A DNA stretch of 64,000 nt from Christiangramia forsetii KT0803 (GCF_000060345.1 NC_008571.1:930001-994000); one strand, 5' to 3'; positions 1-12,703 are shown, numbered from the stretch's first letter. The notes: generated by a model from the letters alone, not told the origin. Made by a program: numbers and translations.

Positions 1-538
1 AGGAAGAATAAACCAGATAATTATCTGATAAGGTCTTGATATATATAAAATTCCCTTTGGCTTCAATAAAATTAATATCCGGAATATTTATTTTAATTAA
101 ACGTTTATCGGTATTTATATACAGTTCATCTTCTTTAATGGAAGTAGAAGCCTCTTTTATATTACCGGGGTTATTAGAACGTGCAATTACTTTTGATATC
201 GCTTTAAGAAACCTTTCTTTTTGAATAGGTTTAAGTAAATAATCTGTAACTTTTGGAAATTCAAAAGCCTTTAAAGCATAATTTTTATCAGAAGAAATTA
301 ATATAATATGTGAGGGAGACTTTATAGCTTTGATAAGATCAAAACCGGTGAATTTTGGCATAAGAATATCCAAAAATATTATATCTATATCTTTTTCATC
401 AGAATTGATGTATTTTAAAGCCTCGATAGGGTCCTTAAAAATCTTCAACAAATTTAAAGAGGGATTTTGCCCAATTAATTGTTCCAAAATTTTCCCTGGA
501 AGTTCCTCATCATCAACAACGACACAATTCATATACAT
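1..538 (-). CDS. LytTR-family response regulator, C-terminus cut by window edge
   Basis: Translating the minus strand from ATG at 538 (or 532) gives an open frame running off the left edge. The receiver shows the acidic pair in VVVDDEE, phosphoacceptor D57 in IIFLDILMP and the lysine in YLLKPIQ. A linker leads to a segment with ELYINTDKRL and INFIEAKGNFIYI, the start of a LytTR DNA-binding domain. Family members bind direct repeats upstream of target genes, often with a LytS-like kinase; no such kinase is visible here. The gene has the same direction as the kinase/glycosyltransferase block to its right. Family call is firm, target unknown. Confidence 0.85.
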   Translation of the reverse strand, partial: MYMNCVVVDDEELPGKILEQLIGQNPSLNLLKIFKDPIEALKYINSDEKDIDIIFLDILMPKFTGFDLIKAIKSPSHIILISSDKNYALKAFEFPKVTDYLLKPIQKERFLKAISKVIARSNNPGNIKEASTSIKEDELYINTDKRLIKINIPDINFIEAKGNFIYIKTLSDNYLVYSS

Positions 539-636
539 TTAATTTTTCTGCAAAAAATAAAGCGCTTATAATTTAATATAATTGACTAACTAAAAGTACA
601 AAATTATCAAAATGCAAACTAACACTTAAGGATAAA

Positions 637-2058
637 TTAAGTTTTATCTTTACTGCTCAAACCAGTTCTACTCATAGCTCCCCAACTTTTTTTTCCATTT
701 AGAAGATCCCAGTTTCCTTTCACAGAAGCCCACATGATAAAAGGATGGTAAATCAAAGGTTCCAGCAAAATGGTTCCCAACAGGCGTATAATATATTTAG
801 GTTTCTTGTATTGCTGAAAAGAAAACTCTTCAAAAAACAAGGATGTTATGGAAAATAAGATAGCAAAAGAGTATACTACCATAAAGAATATAAGGTATAC
901 CCACCAATTTAGCCCGCTAAATATTATAAGAAAGGTTAAATACAGGAAACCTAAGAATTCAATTAAAGGAGCAAGCCATTCAAAAAAGAACCAATAGGGA
1001 GTACTCAGTATACCTAAAACTCCATATTTTGGATTAAAGAGCATCTTTTTGTGCAGCCATAAAGTTTCTGCTGTACCACGTGTCCATCTGTTGCGTTGAC
1101 GGTGCAAAACCTTCCAGTTTTGAGGAACTTCTGTCCAGCAAAGTGGATTTGGAACAAAACCTACGGTGTAAGGGATATTGTTCTCCCGCATCTTTTTTCG
1201 CATTCTTACCAGCAACTCCATATCCTCTCCTACCGTATCTGGATTGTATCCACCAACTTTAATCACTGTATCTTTATCAAACATCCCAAATGCACCCGAA
1301 ATAAGTAGAAGTCCATCAAGCCTGGACCAGGCCATTCTCCCCATTAGAAAAGCTCTAAAGTATTCTATGATTTGTGCCCGTGCTAAAAATGTATCAGGCA
1401 GTTTTATATCCAGAATTCTGCCATCCTCAATTACACATGAATTGGCAACCCTAATTATACCGCCAGATGCGATTACTTTCTTGGTATTATTTAAAAAAGG
1501 TTTTACGAGTTTTAATAAGGCATCGTTTTCTAAAATACAGTCTACATCAATGCAACAAATAATTTCATTATCGCAAACATTTATTCCTGTATTCAATGCA
1601 TCGGCTTTTCCTCCATTCTCCTTATCAATAACAGTTAAATTTTTATAGGCTTCGTTTTTAGACTTATATACACCTTTTACTTCTTTAGAGGGTATAAAAG
1701 GATGATACAGAAATTCTTGTTTCTGCATATCAAAAGTAGTCAGCAATGCCTCCAGAGTACCATCCTTGCTGCCGTCATTGATAATTACAATTTCATAGGA
1801 CGGATAATTGAGTGTTAGAAGAGAGCGCACGTTTTCTACAACATTTGCTTCTTCATTAAACGCAGGTGCAAGAATAGAGATACTGGGAAGACTGGAAGAT
1901 TGCAGTAGTGCAAATTCAGCCTGGAAATTATTTTTTCTTTTATAATCCCTTATTTCCAGAAAAGAGAATATAGCGGCGATGGTATAACCCGAACAAATAA
2001 TAATTCCGTAAAATAAAAATAGCCAGCTGGCAATTTCTGAAATCTGGTAAATATTCAA
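637..2058 (-). CDS. Processive family 2 glycosyltransferase, membrane bound
   Basis: 473 aa with one N-terminal membrane helix, a cytosolic GT-A domain and several C-terminal helices, the layout of PgaC/BcsA/hyaluronan-synthase-like enzymes. Visible motifs: APAFNEE and NDGSKDG (nucleotide binding), ENGGKADALN, the DxD-like CIDVDC, the catalytic-base region GEDMELL and the processivity motif QRNRW. It should polymerise and export a polysaccharide from a UDP- or GDP-sugar at the inner membrane. It ends a leftward run with the HEAT protein 44 bp upstream and the response regulator before it, suggesting regulated exopolysaccharide synthesis. Sugar specificity cannot be read. Confidence 0.88.
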   Translation of the reverse strand: MNIYQISEIASWLFLFYGIIICSGYTIAAIFSFLEIRDYKRKNNFQAEFALLQSSSLPSISILAPAFNEEANVVENVRSLLTLNYPSYEIVIINDGSKDGTLEALLTTFDMQKQEFLYHPFIPSKEVKGVYKSKNEAYKNLTVIDKENGGKADALNTGINVCDNEIICCIDVDCILENDALLKLVKPFLNNTKKVIASGGIIRVANSCVIEDGRILDIKLPDTFLARAQIIEYFRAFLMGRMAWSRLDGLLLISGAFGMFDKDTVIKVGGYNPDTVGEDMELLVRMRKKMRENNIPYTVGFVPNPLCWTEVPQNWKVLHRQRNRWTRGTAETLWLHKKMLFNPKYGVLGILSTPYWFFFEWLAPLIEFLGFLYLTFLIIFSGLNWWVYLIFFMVVYSFAILFSITSLFFEEFSFQQYKKPKYIIRLLGTILLEPLIYHPFIMWASVKGNWDLLNGKKSWGAMSRTGLSSKDKT

Positions 2059-2102
2059 ACCTTATTATTTCGGATGTTTAAAAATTGCTTGCAAGGTATT
2101 AT

Positions 2103-3227
2103 TTATACTGTAGAAATCTCTAATTCTTTTCTCCAATTATTCCAGAGTTTAAAATATACCTGCCTGCTTACCCAGTCTTTTTCCGAAATCAATTTTTCAA
2201 AACCTAAAAAGTCATCGATGGAACCTATTTTTCTTACAACATTTAAAATAAAGGTTTTAACGGCAGGTGTTTCTTCATGGAATGATGCATGCAGATGCGG
2301 TAGTAATTCGGGGTAGCCTAAATTTCCTAAACTCTGTATTGCTCCTTTTTTCAAATCTTCATGAGAACTCTTAAGAAAAGGTATAAGTTGAGGCACATTT
2401 TTGTATTGGTTATAATCTCCAATCATTTTTATTGAAAAAACTTTGATACTTATTAACTCGCTGTTCAACCATTTTGAAAAATCTGGGACTGTCCCTGTAT
2501 AATTACTCTTTAAACATTCCTCAATATATATTTGCTCCCAAAGAGTTAATGGTTTTTTGATTTTGCTAAAGAAGGCGAGAGGCTCTTCATGAGATAAATG
2601 GATAAAGTATAAGATGGCTTGCTGTCTTAACTCGTCTCTTTCTGAATCAATAAATTCTTCAATAACTGTCTGGAATCTTTTGAGATTTAGTTCTGAAGCT
2701 ACATAAATGGCTCTCGCAACCCTGTACCATTTACCACTTTTAAGATCGGTCTCTACAATTTTGCTCAAATCCCATTTAAAGAAGAGTTCCTTGATCTTTT
2801 CATTTGTTTCTCCTTTAAAATTTTCTTCAAATACTAATAGTACTTTAATGGCAACCTTCTCGTCTAGCGAAGTTTTAATATTTTCTTTTCTAAATTCAAG
2901 GATTTCTTTTTCTGAAGGAAGTTTATCATCAAAAAGATACAGCGTAATAAAATTTGAGAGTACTTCTTTTTGCTTTTCAACGTTTCGATCTTTGATGATC
3001 TTAGAGATTCGAAGATAAAGGATTGCGAAAACGAATCCCAGGGTGACCAATAAAAAGAAGATCGCAAACAGGGTGTTGATTTTGAGAACCCAATTTCCAT
3101 TTTCAGTAATATTTCTAAAGAGTGTTTCCAAAGATAGAGGCTTAGCTAGAATAGGTGTTTTTCTTAAGGAATCTCTTAACCCTAAGTGATAATTCATTAG
3201 GATTAAAAGGCTTGGTAATAAAATCAT
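2103..3227 (-). CDS. Membrane-anchored HEAT-repeat protein
   Basis: Up to 374 aa. A single strong membrane helix (near residues 50-72, INTLFAIFFLLVTLGFVF) is followed by a cytosolic alpha-helical solenoid with HEAT-like units such as KGAIQSLGNLGYPELLPHL. HEAT repeats act as protein-binding scaffolds. The first ATG puts the start 86 bp inside the upstream response regulator; ATG at 3194 would shorten the overlap to 53 bp. Either way the genes overlap and are probably translationally coupled. Location between a response regulator and a glycosyltransferase suggests an accessory part of that system. This is inference. Confidence 0.75.
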   Translation of the reverse strand: MILLPSLLILMNYHLGLRDSLRKTPILAKPLSLETLFRNITENGNWVLKINTLFAIFFLLVTLGFVFAILYLRISKIIKDRNVEKQKEVLSNFITLYLFDDKLPSEKEILEFRKENIKTSLDEKVAIKVLLVFEENFKGETNEKIKELFFKWDLSKIVETDLKSGKWYRVARAIYVASELNLKRFQTVIEEFIDSERDELRQQAILYFIHLSHEEPLAFFSKIKKPLTLWEQIYIEECLKSNYTGTVPDFSKWLNSELISIKVFSIKMIGDYNQYKNVPQLIPFLKSSHEDLKKGAIQSLGNLGYPELLPHLHASFHEETPAVKTFILNVVRKIGSIDDFLGFEKLISEKDWVSRQVYFKLWNNWRKELEISTV

Positions 3228-3516
3228 CTACCCCCAGATTAAATGCGTCCATGATTATATTTTCCTGTTTTGAAGTGGAAAGTACAATAATAGGAATACC
3301 GGGTAAATTCTCCTTAACATATTTTATTAGCTGGTTGCCGGTTATAAAAGGCAACATAAGATCTGTCAATATCAGATCAAAAGACTGTTCAGTTAGAATT
3401 TTCATAGCTTCTCTTCCGTCTTCTGCAGTAACCACCTCATACCCATCCCTGTTTAATTTAAATTGCAGGGACTTCACAATCATGGGGTTGTCTTCAATTA
3501 TTAGAATTCTTTCCAT
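3142..3516 (-). CDS. Single-domain CheY-like response regulator
   Basis: 124 aa, only a receiver domain. Acidic pocket E8/D9 in LIIEDNP, phosphoacceptor D52 in LILTDLMLP, Thr/Ser in VLSTS and conserved K102 in FITKPF are all present, so it should be phosphorylated. It lacks an output domain and so acts by protein contact or as a phosphorelay shuttle. Its start abuts the stop of the Hpt protein (3517) and its 3' end overlaps the HEAT gene. A Hpt partner next door and a hybrid kinase upstream fit a His-Asp-His-Asp relay. Confidence 0.9.
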   Translation of the reverse strand: MERILIIEDNPMIVKSLQFKLNRDGYEVVTAEDGREAMKILTEQSFDLILTDLMLPFITGNQLIKYVKENLPGIPIIVLSTSKQENIIMDAFNLGVDDFITKPFNPNELSLRVKRFLKKNTYSS

Positions 3517-4227
3517 TTATATATTCTTTGGGGTAAAATCTTGTTGTAATTGTTGCAATATTTTATCAAAAATCAATTTAAGTTCCTTAACTAACAGAGA
3601 AAGTTTATGGTTCTTTAAATCATAGGTGAGCTTATTGCATATTTCAGTCCCTTCTTTATTATCGAGCATTTCGAAAGAAGGTTTTATGTTGTGGGCTATT
3701 TCTGAAGCTTTTTGATCGTTATTCTCTTTGCTTGCAATTTCCAGCTCTGCTAGTTGTTGCTTTACAGAAGATTTAAAAATTTCTATTGAATCATTTATAA
3801 ATTCTGAATTCCCTCCGGAGATTTCTTTTAAGTAATCTAAAGAATATAGAGGCTGCTCATAAACCTGTTCTTTAGGAGTAAAGTTTAAGATAGGTTGAAT
3901 AGATTCTTCTGTATAAGGTTTAGAAATATAGTTTTGCTCTACTGAATCCTCTGTAGATGAAATAAAAATAGGAATATCTGATTTAAGTTCCTGCCTAAGA
4001 TAATCTGATATTTGCGCAGCATTCATTGGTTGCGCATTTTCCTCAATCAATAAAGTATGTACCTTATTCTCTTGCAAGTACTGTAAAGCTTCAAAGCTGT
4101 TTTCAATAACTTTTATATCAGCATCGGAATACTTCTTTCTCACGATGTCGATAAAATTAAGACTTTCATCTTGTGAATCTCCAACGAGAAGGATAGAAAT
4201 TTTAGCTGTTTTCTTAAGGTTACTCAT
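3517..4227 (-). CDS. Degenerate receiver fused to an Hpt phosphotransfer domain
   Basis: 236 aa. The N-terminal 120 residues resemble a receiver (ISILLVGDSQDE ... ISKPYTEE) but the usual phosphoacceptor aspartate appears to be replaced (LLIEEN). The C-terminal half is an Hpt four-helix domain with the candidate phosphorylated histidine H179 in SEIAHNIKPSF. It would pass phosphate between the hybrid kinase 198 bp upstream and the CheY-like regulator directly downstream. A pseudo-receiver would then be a docking or regulatory module. Fold calls are good; the relay wiring is inference. Confidence 0.8.
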   Translation of the reverse strand: MSNLKKTAKISILLVGDSQDESLNFIDIVRKKYSDADIKVIENSFEALQYLQENKVHTLLIEENAQPMNAAQISDYLRQELKSDIPIFISSTEDSVEQNYISKPYTEESIQPILNFTPKEQVYEQPLYSLDYLKEISGGNSEFINDSIEIFKSSVKQQLAELEIASKENNDQKASEIAHNIKPSFEMLDNKEGTEICNKLTYDLKNHKLSLLVKELKLIFDKILQQLQQDFTPKNI

Positions 4228-4425
4228 GAGGGGTTAATTTGGGGTTTAAGAGCCCTTTTTATAAAATCCAAAAATATTAAACTTCCTTTTTAAATAAAGA
4301 GAATATTCTGAGACCTCAAATAAGATAAGCTATCTCAACGAATTTGAGGTCAAATAAAAAGCTTTTTTTTCTAATAGAAAGTGAAAAATAAAAATATTAA
4401 TATATAGTTTAAAAGCGTGTTCCTG

Positions 4426-7400
4426 TTATATAGGAGCTAAATCGAGGTATTTATAGAGCATATCTCTAATGTCCTCCAGTATTACTGGCTTTGTTAGATA
4501 GTCATTCATACCGGCTTTTAAACAGCGTTCTCTTTCATCTTTTACCGCACGGGCAGTTAAAGCAATAATTGGGATGTAAGAATTTTCTCCTTCTAATTTT
4601 CGGATTTCCTGAGTAGCTTCAAAACCGCCCATTACAGGCATTTGGATATCCATAAAAATGAGGTCTGGTTTATTTTTCTCAAATTGGTTCATTGCTTCCT
4701 GCCCATTTTCGGCTTGTAAAAGTTCAGCATTTGGAAGAATTTTTTTAATGATAGAATTTGCCAGAAATTTATTTACAGGATTATCTTCCACAATAAGAAT
4801 TTTAAAAACTTTAGAGGGGTCTACTGTAGTTGTCGAATCAATATTTAATTGGTCGCCAGTTGCTGTAGGTTTTTCGATAGCATCTATCATTCCATATAGC
4901 GTATGAATCTGGATAGGCTTGGTCATATGGTGATGAACATTTAATTCCTTACATCCTTTAATAATTTCTTCGTCTTCAGTAGAACTATGGAGTAAAATTA
5001 CAGGAAGTTCTTCAGCATTTTTATTGAATTTGTTTCTTATCTGGTCTATAAGGCTAAGCCCATTCATATATGGCATGTTATAATCTATGATTGCCAGGTC
5101 AAATTTATCCTGATTCCTCGTTAAAACATTTAGAGCCTCAATACCATTTGCACATTCTACAGATTCGATGTTATTAGCCGCTAACATTTCCTTTAGGATA
5201 ATACGATTGTTAGTGTTGTCATCAACTATTAGTACATTTTTGATATTCTTAGGAGAGATTGAAGAATAGGTAAATTCCTTATCAGTTTTTAATTTAACCT
5301 TGAAAGAAAAGGTACTTCCCTCATTAAGGACACTTGTCAACTCCAGTTTACTATCCATTAAATTTAAAAGCTTGTTACTGATGGTCAACCCAAGTCCACT
5401 ACCTCCATATTTCCTGGTGGTAGATGCATCTTCCTGATCAAAAGCAGAAAATATCTTTTTGAGATTTTGGGGCGCGATCCCAATTCCGGTATCCCTTATG
5501 GAGAAAATGAATAACAATTCATGTTCATTCCCGGAAATAGTTTTGGATGAGATATTTAATTCTATTTCACCTTCATGCGTGAACTTTACTGAATTCCCTA
5601 AAAGATTAGTCAAAATTTGTCTCAATCTCACAGCATCTGCATATACGTAACGCCGTAACTTCGGAGAAATATTAAGGAGAACTTCCAATCCTTTTTTATG
5701 AGCCTGGTGTTTAACGATATCTATCGTTTGATCGCATAGCTCTATTAAATCTGTTCTTTCTTCACTTAATTCCAGTTTCCCAGCTTCAATTTTTGAAAAA
5801 TCAAGAACATCGTTAATAATATCCATTAAAGAAATGGCAGAGTTATAAATAGTCTGCATATATTTCTGTTGTGAATTTTCAAGTTCTGAGCGCATCAAAA
5901 GATCGGTAAAACCTATAATTCCATTTAGAGGAGTACGAATTTCGTGGCTCATATTCGCCAGGAATTCAGATTTAGACTTACTTGCCGCTTCCGCTTTTTT
6001 CTTGGCTTTAATTAGAGAAACCTCCATTTTCTTTAGCTGCGTAATATCTGAACCAACCCCAAGATACCCGGTTATTTTCCCATTGTGATCGGTTATAGGG
6101 GTCACAATTAATTGTACTGTAAATTTTGTGCCGTCTTTTCTAATATATGTCCACTCCTTCGAATCGTAATGTCCACGACTTGCCTGAAATGTAAATACAC
6201 CAAAACCTTTAATTTCCTGGTTATATTTTTCACTTAATTCTGTCGCTCTAAGTTCTATCTCATGATCTTCATGAAGATTCTTAACATTAAAAACGCCTTT
6301 AACCTCGTCAGCACTATATCCCAGAAGATTCTCCGCACCTTTATTAAATTTAGCTACAATCCCATCTAAATCTGTTTGGATTATAGAAACCTGGGTTGTA
6401 GCATCCATTAAACTTTCCAGCTCGTTAAGACTTTTCTCAAGAGCTTTTTCAGAAGTAATCCTTTTGGTTAGATCTGAGACCTGGCCTATAAGATAAAGGG
6501 TGTTCCCTTCATCATCTGAAACAGCAGATACACTTAACAGGCCATAAATGGTTTTACCGCTTTGATGGATAAATCTCTTTTCTATACTATAACTTTCAAT
6601 CTTCTTTTCCAGAAGAGATTTGAGCATATTTGAATCTTTTCGAAGATCTTCAGCATGAGTTAACTCACTCGATTTCTTATTGACAAATTCTTCTTTGGTA
6701 TAACCAAATATACCGGCCAGGTTCTGATTCACCATTTGCCAAATACCTTCAGGACTAACCACTCCCATACCAATAGGTGAATACTCAAAGGCAGTTTTAA
6801 ACCTTTTGGCATTTTCATTGGCTTTGAATTCCAATTCCTTTTTTTCGGTAATATCTTCTATTTGAGTAATTATAAGACTTTCACCATAATCATTTGAGCG
6901 TATTATGGAAGAATTAGAATGGCACCAGACTATTTCACCATTTTTTTTATAATACTTAGCTTCAAATTGATATTGATCTAATTCACCAGACAATAATTTG
7001 CTTCGGTAAGTAATAGATTGATCTAAGAAATCTGGATGAATTAGGTCTTTAAAGGTTAATCCCATGACCTCCTCCCGTTTTGCATCTTCAAAGCCGAAAA
7101 TTTTAAGTGTCGCGGGATTTACCTGAAGTAACTGGCCTGAAGTTTTAACCAGAATATTTCCTACTGCAGAATTCTTAAAGATTGTTTCATATTGCTCCTT
7201 TGTTCTTTCATATTCAAGCTGGATTCGTTTTTCAGTATTAATATCCTGAAATGCACCATAGATCCTTATGCATTTTCCATCTTTAAATTCTGGTTTTCCA
7301 AATGATCTTACCCAAATTTCGTTATTTTTAGCGGTAACAATTTTGAGTTCGGCGTCAAAGGGAATACCTTTTTCTAGGGCTTCATTAAATAGCTTAGTAA

Positions 7401-8034
7401 TTTTATTTCTACTCCATCCTTCACTATAAAAATTAATACCCTCACTTAAAAGCGGCTGATAATCCTGGCTAACTTCATGAATATCTTTAGTAACCTTGGT
7501 CCAGGTAACTTTATTTTCTATTAAATCTACTTCCCAACCACCTACTTTGGCCAATTCATTGGTCTCATAATAAATAGCATGCGAATTTTCATATTTTCTT
7601 AATTCCTTTCTTAAAAATTCTTCAGCTTCAGCTTCAGTTTCTTCTGATGTTTTCTGAAATTTAAGAATGATGAGATTATTTTCTTTAGGGGATATAATTT
7701 TTTTTCCTGAAGCACGTAAATGGATCTTAACCCCGGATTTTTGTTCAAAAATCAGTATATCTTCAAATTCCGAATTTTCATTCTCAATAAATTTTTGAAT
7801 TTTATTGGTTGTTTCATCAGGTATCTGGAACGGCAGTTTTCTGTCAGGATGTTCATTATCCAAAACTGGATATCCCATATTTTTAATAAAAGCTTCATTC
7901 ACCCATAGGTCACTAGGAGAATTATTCAAAACCCAATAGCCCCAGAGGGAATCTTGAGTAAGCCATTCAAAAATTGAAGAATTGGTTGATAGCAGATTAA
8001 AGGATTTTGCCTTTAATTCATTTTTTATAGACAT
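4426..8034 (-). CDS. Hybrid sensor histidine kinase with five PAS domains and two receivers
   Basis: 1202 aa, soluble. Five PAS/PAC units cover roughly residues 14-130, 150-272, 283-400, 408-530 and 540-665, each ending in an ITEKKE-like linker. HisKA follows, with the phosphorylated H697 in NMSHEIRTPLNG, then HATPase_c (GGSGLGLTISN), then two receivers (about 940-1055 and 1080-1200) with aspartates in AIIDYNMP and IFMDIQMP. No membrane helix is visible, so the signal is probably cytosolic (redox, ligand or light through PAS). It is the likely source of the phosphorelay encoded downstream. Confidence 0.93.
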   Translation of the reverse strand: MSIKNELKAKSFNLLSTNSSIFEWLTQDSLWGYWVLNNSPSDLWVNEAFIKNMGYPVLDNEHPDRKLPFQIPDETTNKIQKFIENENSEFEDILIFEQKSGVKIHLRASGKKIISPKENNLIILKFQKTSEETEAEAEEFLRKELRKYENSHAIYYETNELAKVGGWEVDLIENKVTWTKVTKDIHEVSQDYQPLLSEGINFYSEGWSRNKITKLFNEALEKGIPFDAELKIVTAKNNEIWVRSFGKPEFKDGKCIRIYGAFQDINTEKRIQLEYERTKEQYETIFKNSAVGNILVKTSGQLLQVNPATLKIFGFEDAKREEVMGLTFKDLIHPDFLDQSITYRSKLLSGELDQYQFEAKYYKKNGEIVWCHSNSSIIRSNDYGESLIITQIEDITEKKELEFKANENAKRFKTAFEYSPIGMGVVSPEGIWQMVNQNLAGIFGYTKEEFVNKKSSELTHAEDLRKDSNMLKSLLEKKIESYSIEKRFIHQSGKTIYGLLSVSAVSDDEGNTLYLIGQVSDLTKRITSEKALEKSLNELESLMDATTQVSIIQTDLDGIVAKFNKGAENLLGYSADEVKGVFNVKNLHEDHEIELRATELSEKYNQEIKGFGVFTFQASRGHYDSKEWTYIRKDGTKFTVQLIVTPITDHNGKITGYLGVGSDITQLKKMEVSLIKAKKKAEAASKSKSEFLANMSHEIRTPLNGIIGFTDLLMRSELENSQQKYMQTIYNSAISLMDIINDVLDFSKIEAGKLELSEERTDLIELCDQTIDIVKHQAHKKGLEVLLNISPKLRRYVYADAVRLRQILTNLLGNSVKFTHEGEIELNISSKTISGNEHELLFIFSIRDTGIGIAPQNLKKIFSAFDQEDASTTRKYGGSGLGLTISNKLLNLMDSKLELTSVLNEGSTFSFKVKLKTDKEFTYSSISPKNIKNVLIVDDNTNNRIILKEMLAANNIESVECANGIEALNVLTRNQDKFDLAIIDYNMPYMNGLSLIDQIRNKFNKNAEELPVILLHSSTEDEEIIKGCKELNVHHHMTKPIQIHTLYGMIDAIEKPTATGDQLNIDSTTTVDPSKVFKILIVEDNPVNKFLANSIIKKILPNAELLQAENGQEAMNQFEKNKPDLIFMDIQMPVMGGFEATQEIRKLEGENSYIPIIALTARAVKDERERCLKAGMNDYLTKPVILEDIRDMLYKYLDLAPI

Positions 8035-8158
8035 GGAGCAGTAGGTTGAAATATCGAGTAATTTAGTAAAACTAGATTATACCTACGTTAAATGTTTTTA
8101 ATAAATATTTTTATGTTTTTTTGAGAAGAAAGTAATCTATAAAAAACGTAACTTTTTA

Positions 8159-8530
8159 TTAATCGCCTTTTCCAAAGGTAATAATAAAACCATCCGGATC
8201 TTCAATGTCGAAATCTCTCATTTTATAGTCCCTTTCTTCCAGATCGTTTACAATCCGCACATTTTGATCTTTACAATTTTTGTTGACTTTTTCAATGTCG
8301 TTTACAAAAATATACAATGCGCGATGATATTTTGATGGCCTTCCACCATCTGATCTTTTGGTAAGATGAATACCCACACCGCCTTTTTTTACAACTGCAT
8401 AATACATTGGTTTACCCCATTCAAAGGTCTTTTCAAATCCTAATTTTTGGGTATAGAACTCTATGGAATTTTCCAAATTGCTTACTGGAAATATTACTGC
8501 GGAGTGGGAAAAACTTTCTGAATTTGCCAT
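8159..8530 (-). CDS. VOC superfamily (glyoxalase/bleomycin-resistance-like) protein
   Basis: 123 aa, the usual length of a single-chain VOC protein. It begins with HSAVIFPVSNLENSIEFYTQKLGF and ends with FDIEDPDGFIITFG, the paired beta-alpha-beta-beta-beta halves with candidate metal ligands His, Glu and Asp. Members bind metals and small electrophiles, or act as dioxygenases or immunity proteins. Substrate cannot be read. It stands alone between the kinase and katG. Confidence 0.85.
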   Translation of the reverse strand: MANSESFSHSAVIFPVSNLENSIEFYTQKLGFEKTFEWGKPMYYAVVKKGGVGIHLTKRSDGGRPSKYHRALYIFVNDIEKVNKNCKDQNVRIVNDLEERDYKMRDFDIEDPDGFIITFGKGD

Positions 8531-11087
<2,557 letters not shown>

Positions 11088-11110
11088 AATTGTTGAATTT
11101 TATATTACTG

Positions 11111-11138
11111 AAAAAGGTGGTCTCATAGCCACCTTTTT
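11111..11138 (+). terminator. Rho-independent terminator after katG
   Basis: A 10-bp stem (AAAAAGGTGG / CCACCTTTTT) with an 8-nt loop is followed by a T-rich run, 23 bp after the katG stop. Confidence 0.85.
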
Positions 11139-11230
11139 TATTTTTTGAAATTCTACGGCTATATTTTGTAGTGTGTAATATTGCGAATTAGATATAAGAA
11201 ATGATTATTTTGCGTTCTAAACTCATCAAT

Positions 11231-12703
11231 ATGAAAAACCTATTAATCATCAATTTTTTAATTTTCAGCTATTCTGTAATTGCTCAGGACGGGAAACCTC
11301 AGGATTATCTTTCTTCAGAATTTCATGAAGGAAGACGGGAAGCTTTGAGAGAAAAAATGCCGTCAAACAGTGTAGCAGTATTTTTTGCGAATCCGGTTAG
11401 AAATAGAGCTAATGATGTGGACTATGTTTATCATCAGGATCCAGATTTTTATTATCTCACAGGTTATAAAGAACCACATGCTGTTTTGGTGATTTTTTCA
11501 GAAGAACAAAAAAGTAATAATGGTGAAGATTATGATGAAATGCTATATGTTCAGGAAAGGAATCCTCAGGCAGAAATGTGGACCGGTTACCGGCTGGGAG
11601 TGGAAGGAGCCAAAAAGGATTTGGGATTCAATACCGTTTATAATGGAAAGGAATTTTTAAATAATAAGATAGATTTTTCAGAATTTGAAAGTGTCTTACA
11701 CAAGCCTTTTTTCAATGATTATCGCGACTCCAGAGATCCGGCAGATCTAGCCAGTCTGGTAATGACTTTTAAAAATCAGGTACATATTAATGAAATTCAG
11801 AATAATAGTAGAGGATCACTGGGAGTGGAAGTGAAGCAGGAGGAAGGCCCTACTAAAACTGTGAATATTGATACCGAAAGTCTCAAGACTTATATGGGGG
11901 AATTACGGCAAATTAAATTACCAGAAGAGATGAAGCTTTTGAAGAAGGCGGTCCGTATTTCAGCAATGGGACAGATAGAAGTGATGAAGGCAATGCATCC
12001 GGGAATGTCTGAAGCTGAGGTACAGGGACTGCATGAATATGTTTATAAGAAATATGGTAGTGAATATGAAGGTTATCCTTCTATTGTGGGTGCCGGCAAT
12101 AATGGTTGTGTTTTGCACTATATTGAAAATAATAAAACGAAATTGGAACAGGATCTGGTTTTAATGGATCTGGGAGCGGAATATCATGGATATACTGCAG
12201 ATGTCACCAGAACTATCCCGGCAAACGGTAAGTATAATACAGAGCAAAGAGCGATTTACGATCTGGTTTATAAAGCGCAGGAAGCCGGAATCGCTGCAGC
12301 TGTAGTAGGCAACAATTCATCAGACACTCACAAGGCTGGTCAGGAGATCATTAATCAAGGGCTCTATGAATTAGGAATTATTTCATCACCAGATGCGCAA
12401 CATATGTACTTCCCTCACGGGACTTCACATCATATAGGTCTGGATGTTCATGATCTCAATACCAGAGGGAGTTACCAATCAAATATGGTGATTACAGTAG
12501 AGCCCGGTATTTATATTCCTGAAGGTAGTGATTGTGACGAAAAATGGTGGGGAATAGCAGTGAGAATTGAAGATGATATTCTTATTACTGAAAATGGACC
12601 TGTAAACCTTTCGGCGGAAGCTCCACGGAAAGCTCAAGAGATCGAGGCCATGATGAGAAAACCTTCGGTATTTGACAATTTGAAACTTCCTGAATTGAAC
12701 TAA
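11231..12703 (+). CDS. Secreted Xaa-Pro aminopeptidase (M24B, aminopeptidase P family)
   Basis: About 490 aa from ATG at 11231; an in-frame upstream ATG (11201) would place ten extra residues before a clean Sec signal peptide (LLIINFLIFSYSVIAQ), so the later start is preferred. The N-terminal AMP_N-like domain (YYLTGYKEPHAVLV) precedes a pita-bread M24 domain with the dimetal ligands Asp in MDLGAEYHGY, Asp in ADVTRTIP, His in GTSHHIGLDVHD, Glu in VEPGIYIP and Glu in VRIEDD. It removes N-terminal residues preceding proline, here probably in the periplasm or outside. Same direction as katG but after a terminator. Confidence 0.92.
   Translation: MKNLLIINFLIFSYSVIAQDGKPQDYLSSEFHEGRREALREKMPSNSVAVFFANPVRNRANDVDYVYHQDPDFYYLTGYKEPHAVLVIFSEEQKSNNGEDYDEMLYVQERNPQAEMWTGYRLGVEGAKKDLGFNTVYNGKEFLNNKIDFSEFESVLHKPFFNDYRDSRDPADLASLVMTFKNQVHINEIQNNSRGSLGVEVKQEEGPTKTVNIDTESLKTYMGELRQIKLPEEMKLLKKAVRISAMGQIEVMKAMHPGMSEAEVQGLHEYVYKKYGSEYEGYPSIVGAGNNGCVLHYIENNKTKLEQDLVLMDLGAEYHGYTADVTRTIPANGKYNTEQRAIYDLVYKAQEAGIAAAVVGNNSSDTHKAGQEIINQGLYELGIISSPDAQHMYFPHGTSHHIGLDVHDLNTRGSYQSNMVITVEPGIYIPEGSDCDEKWWGIAVRIEDDILITENGPVNLSAEAPRKAQEIEAMMRKPSVFDNLKLPELN

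Noticed and set aside
36-542. Plus-strand frames at the left edge
   Set aside because: They are shadows of the LytTR regulator on the minus strand.
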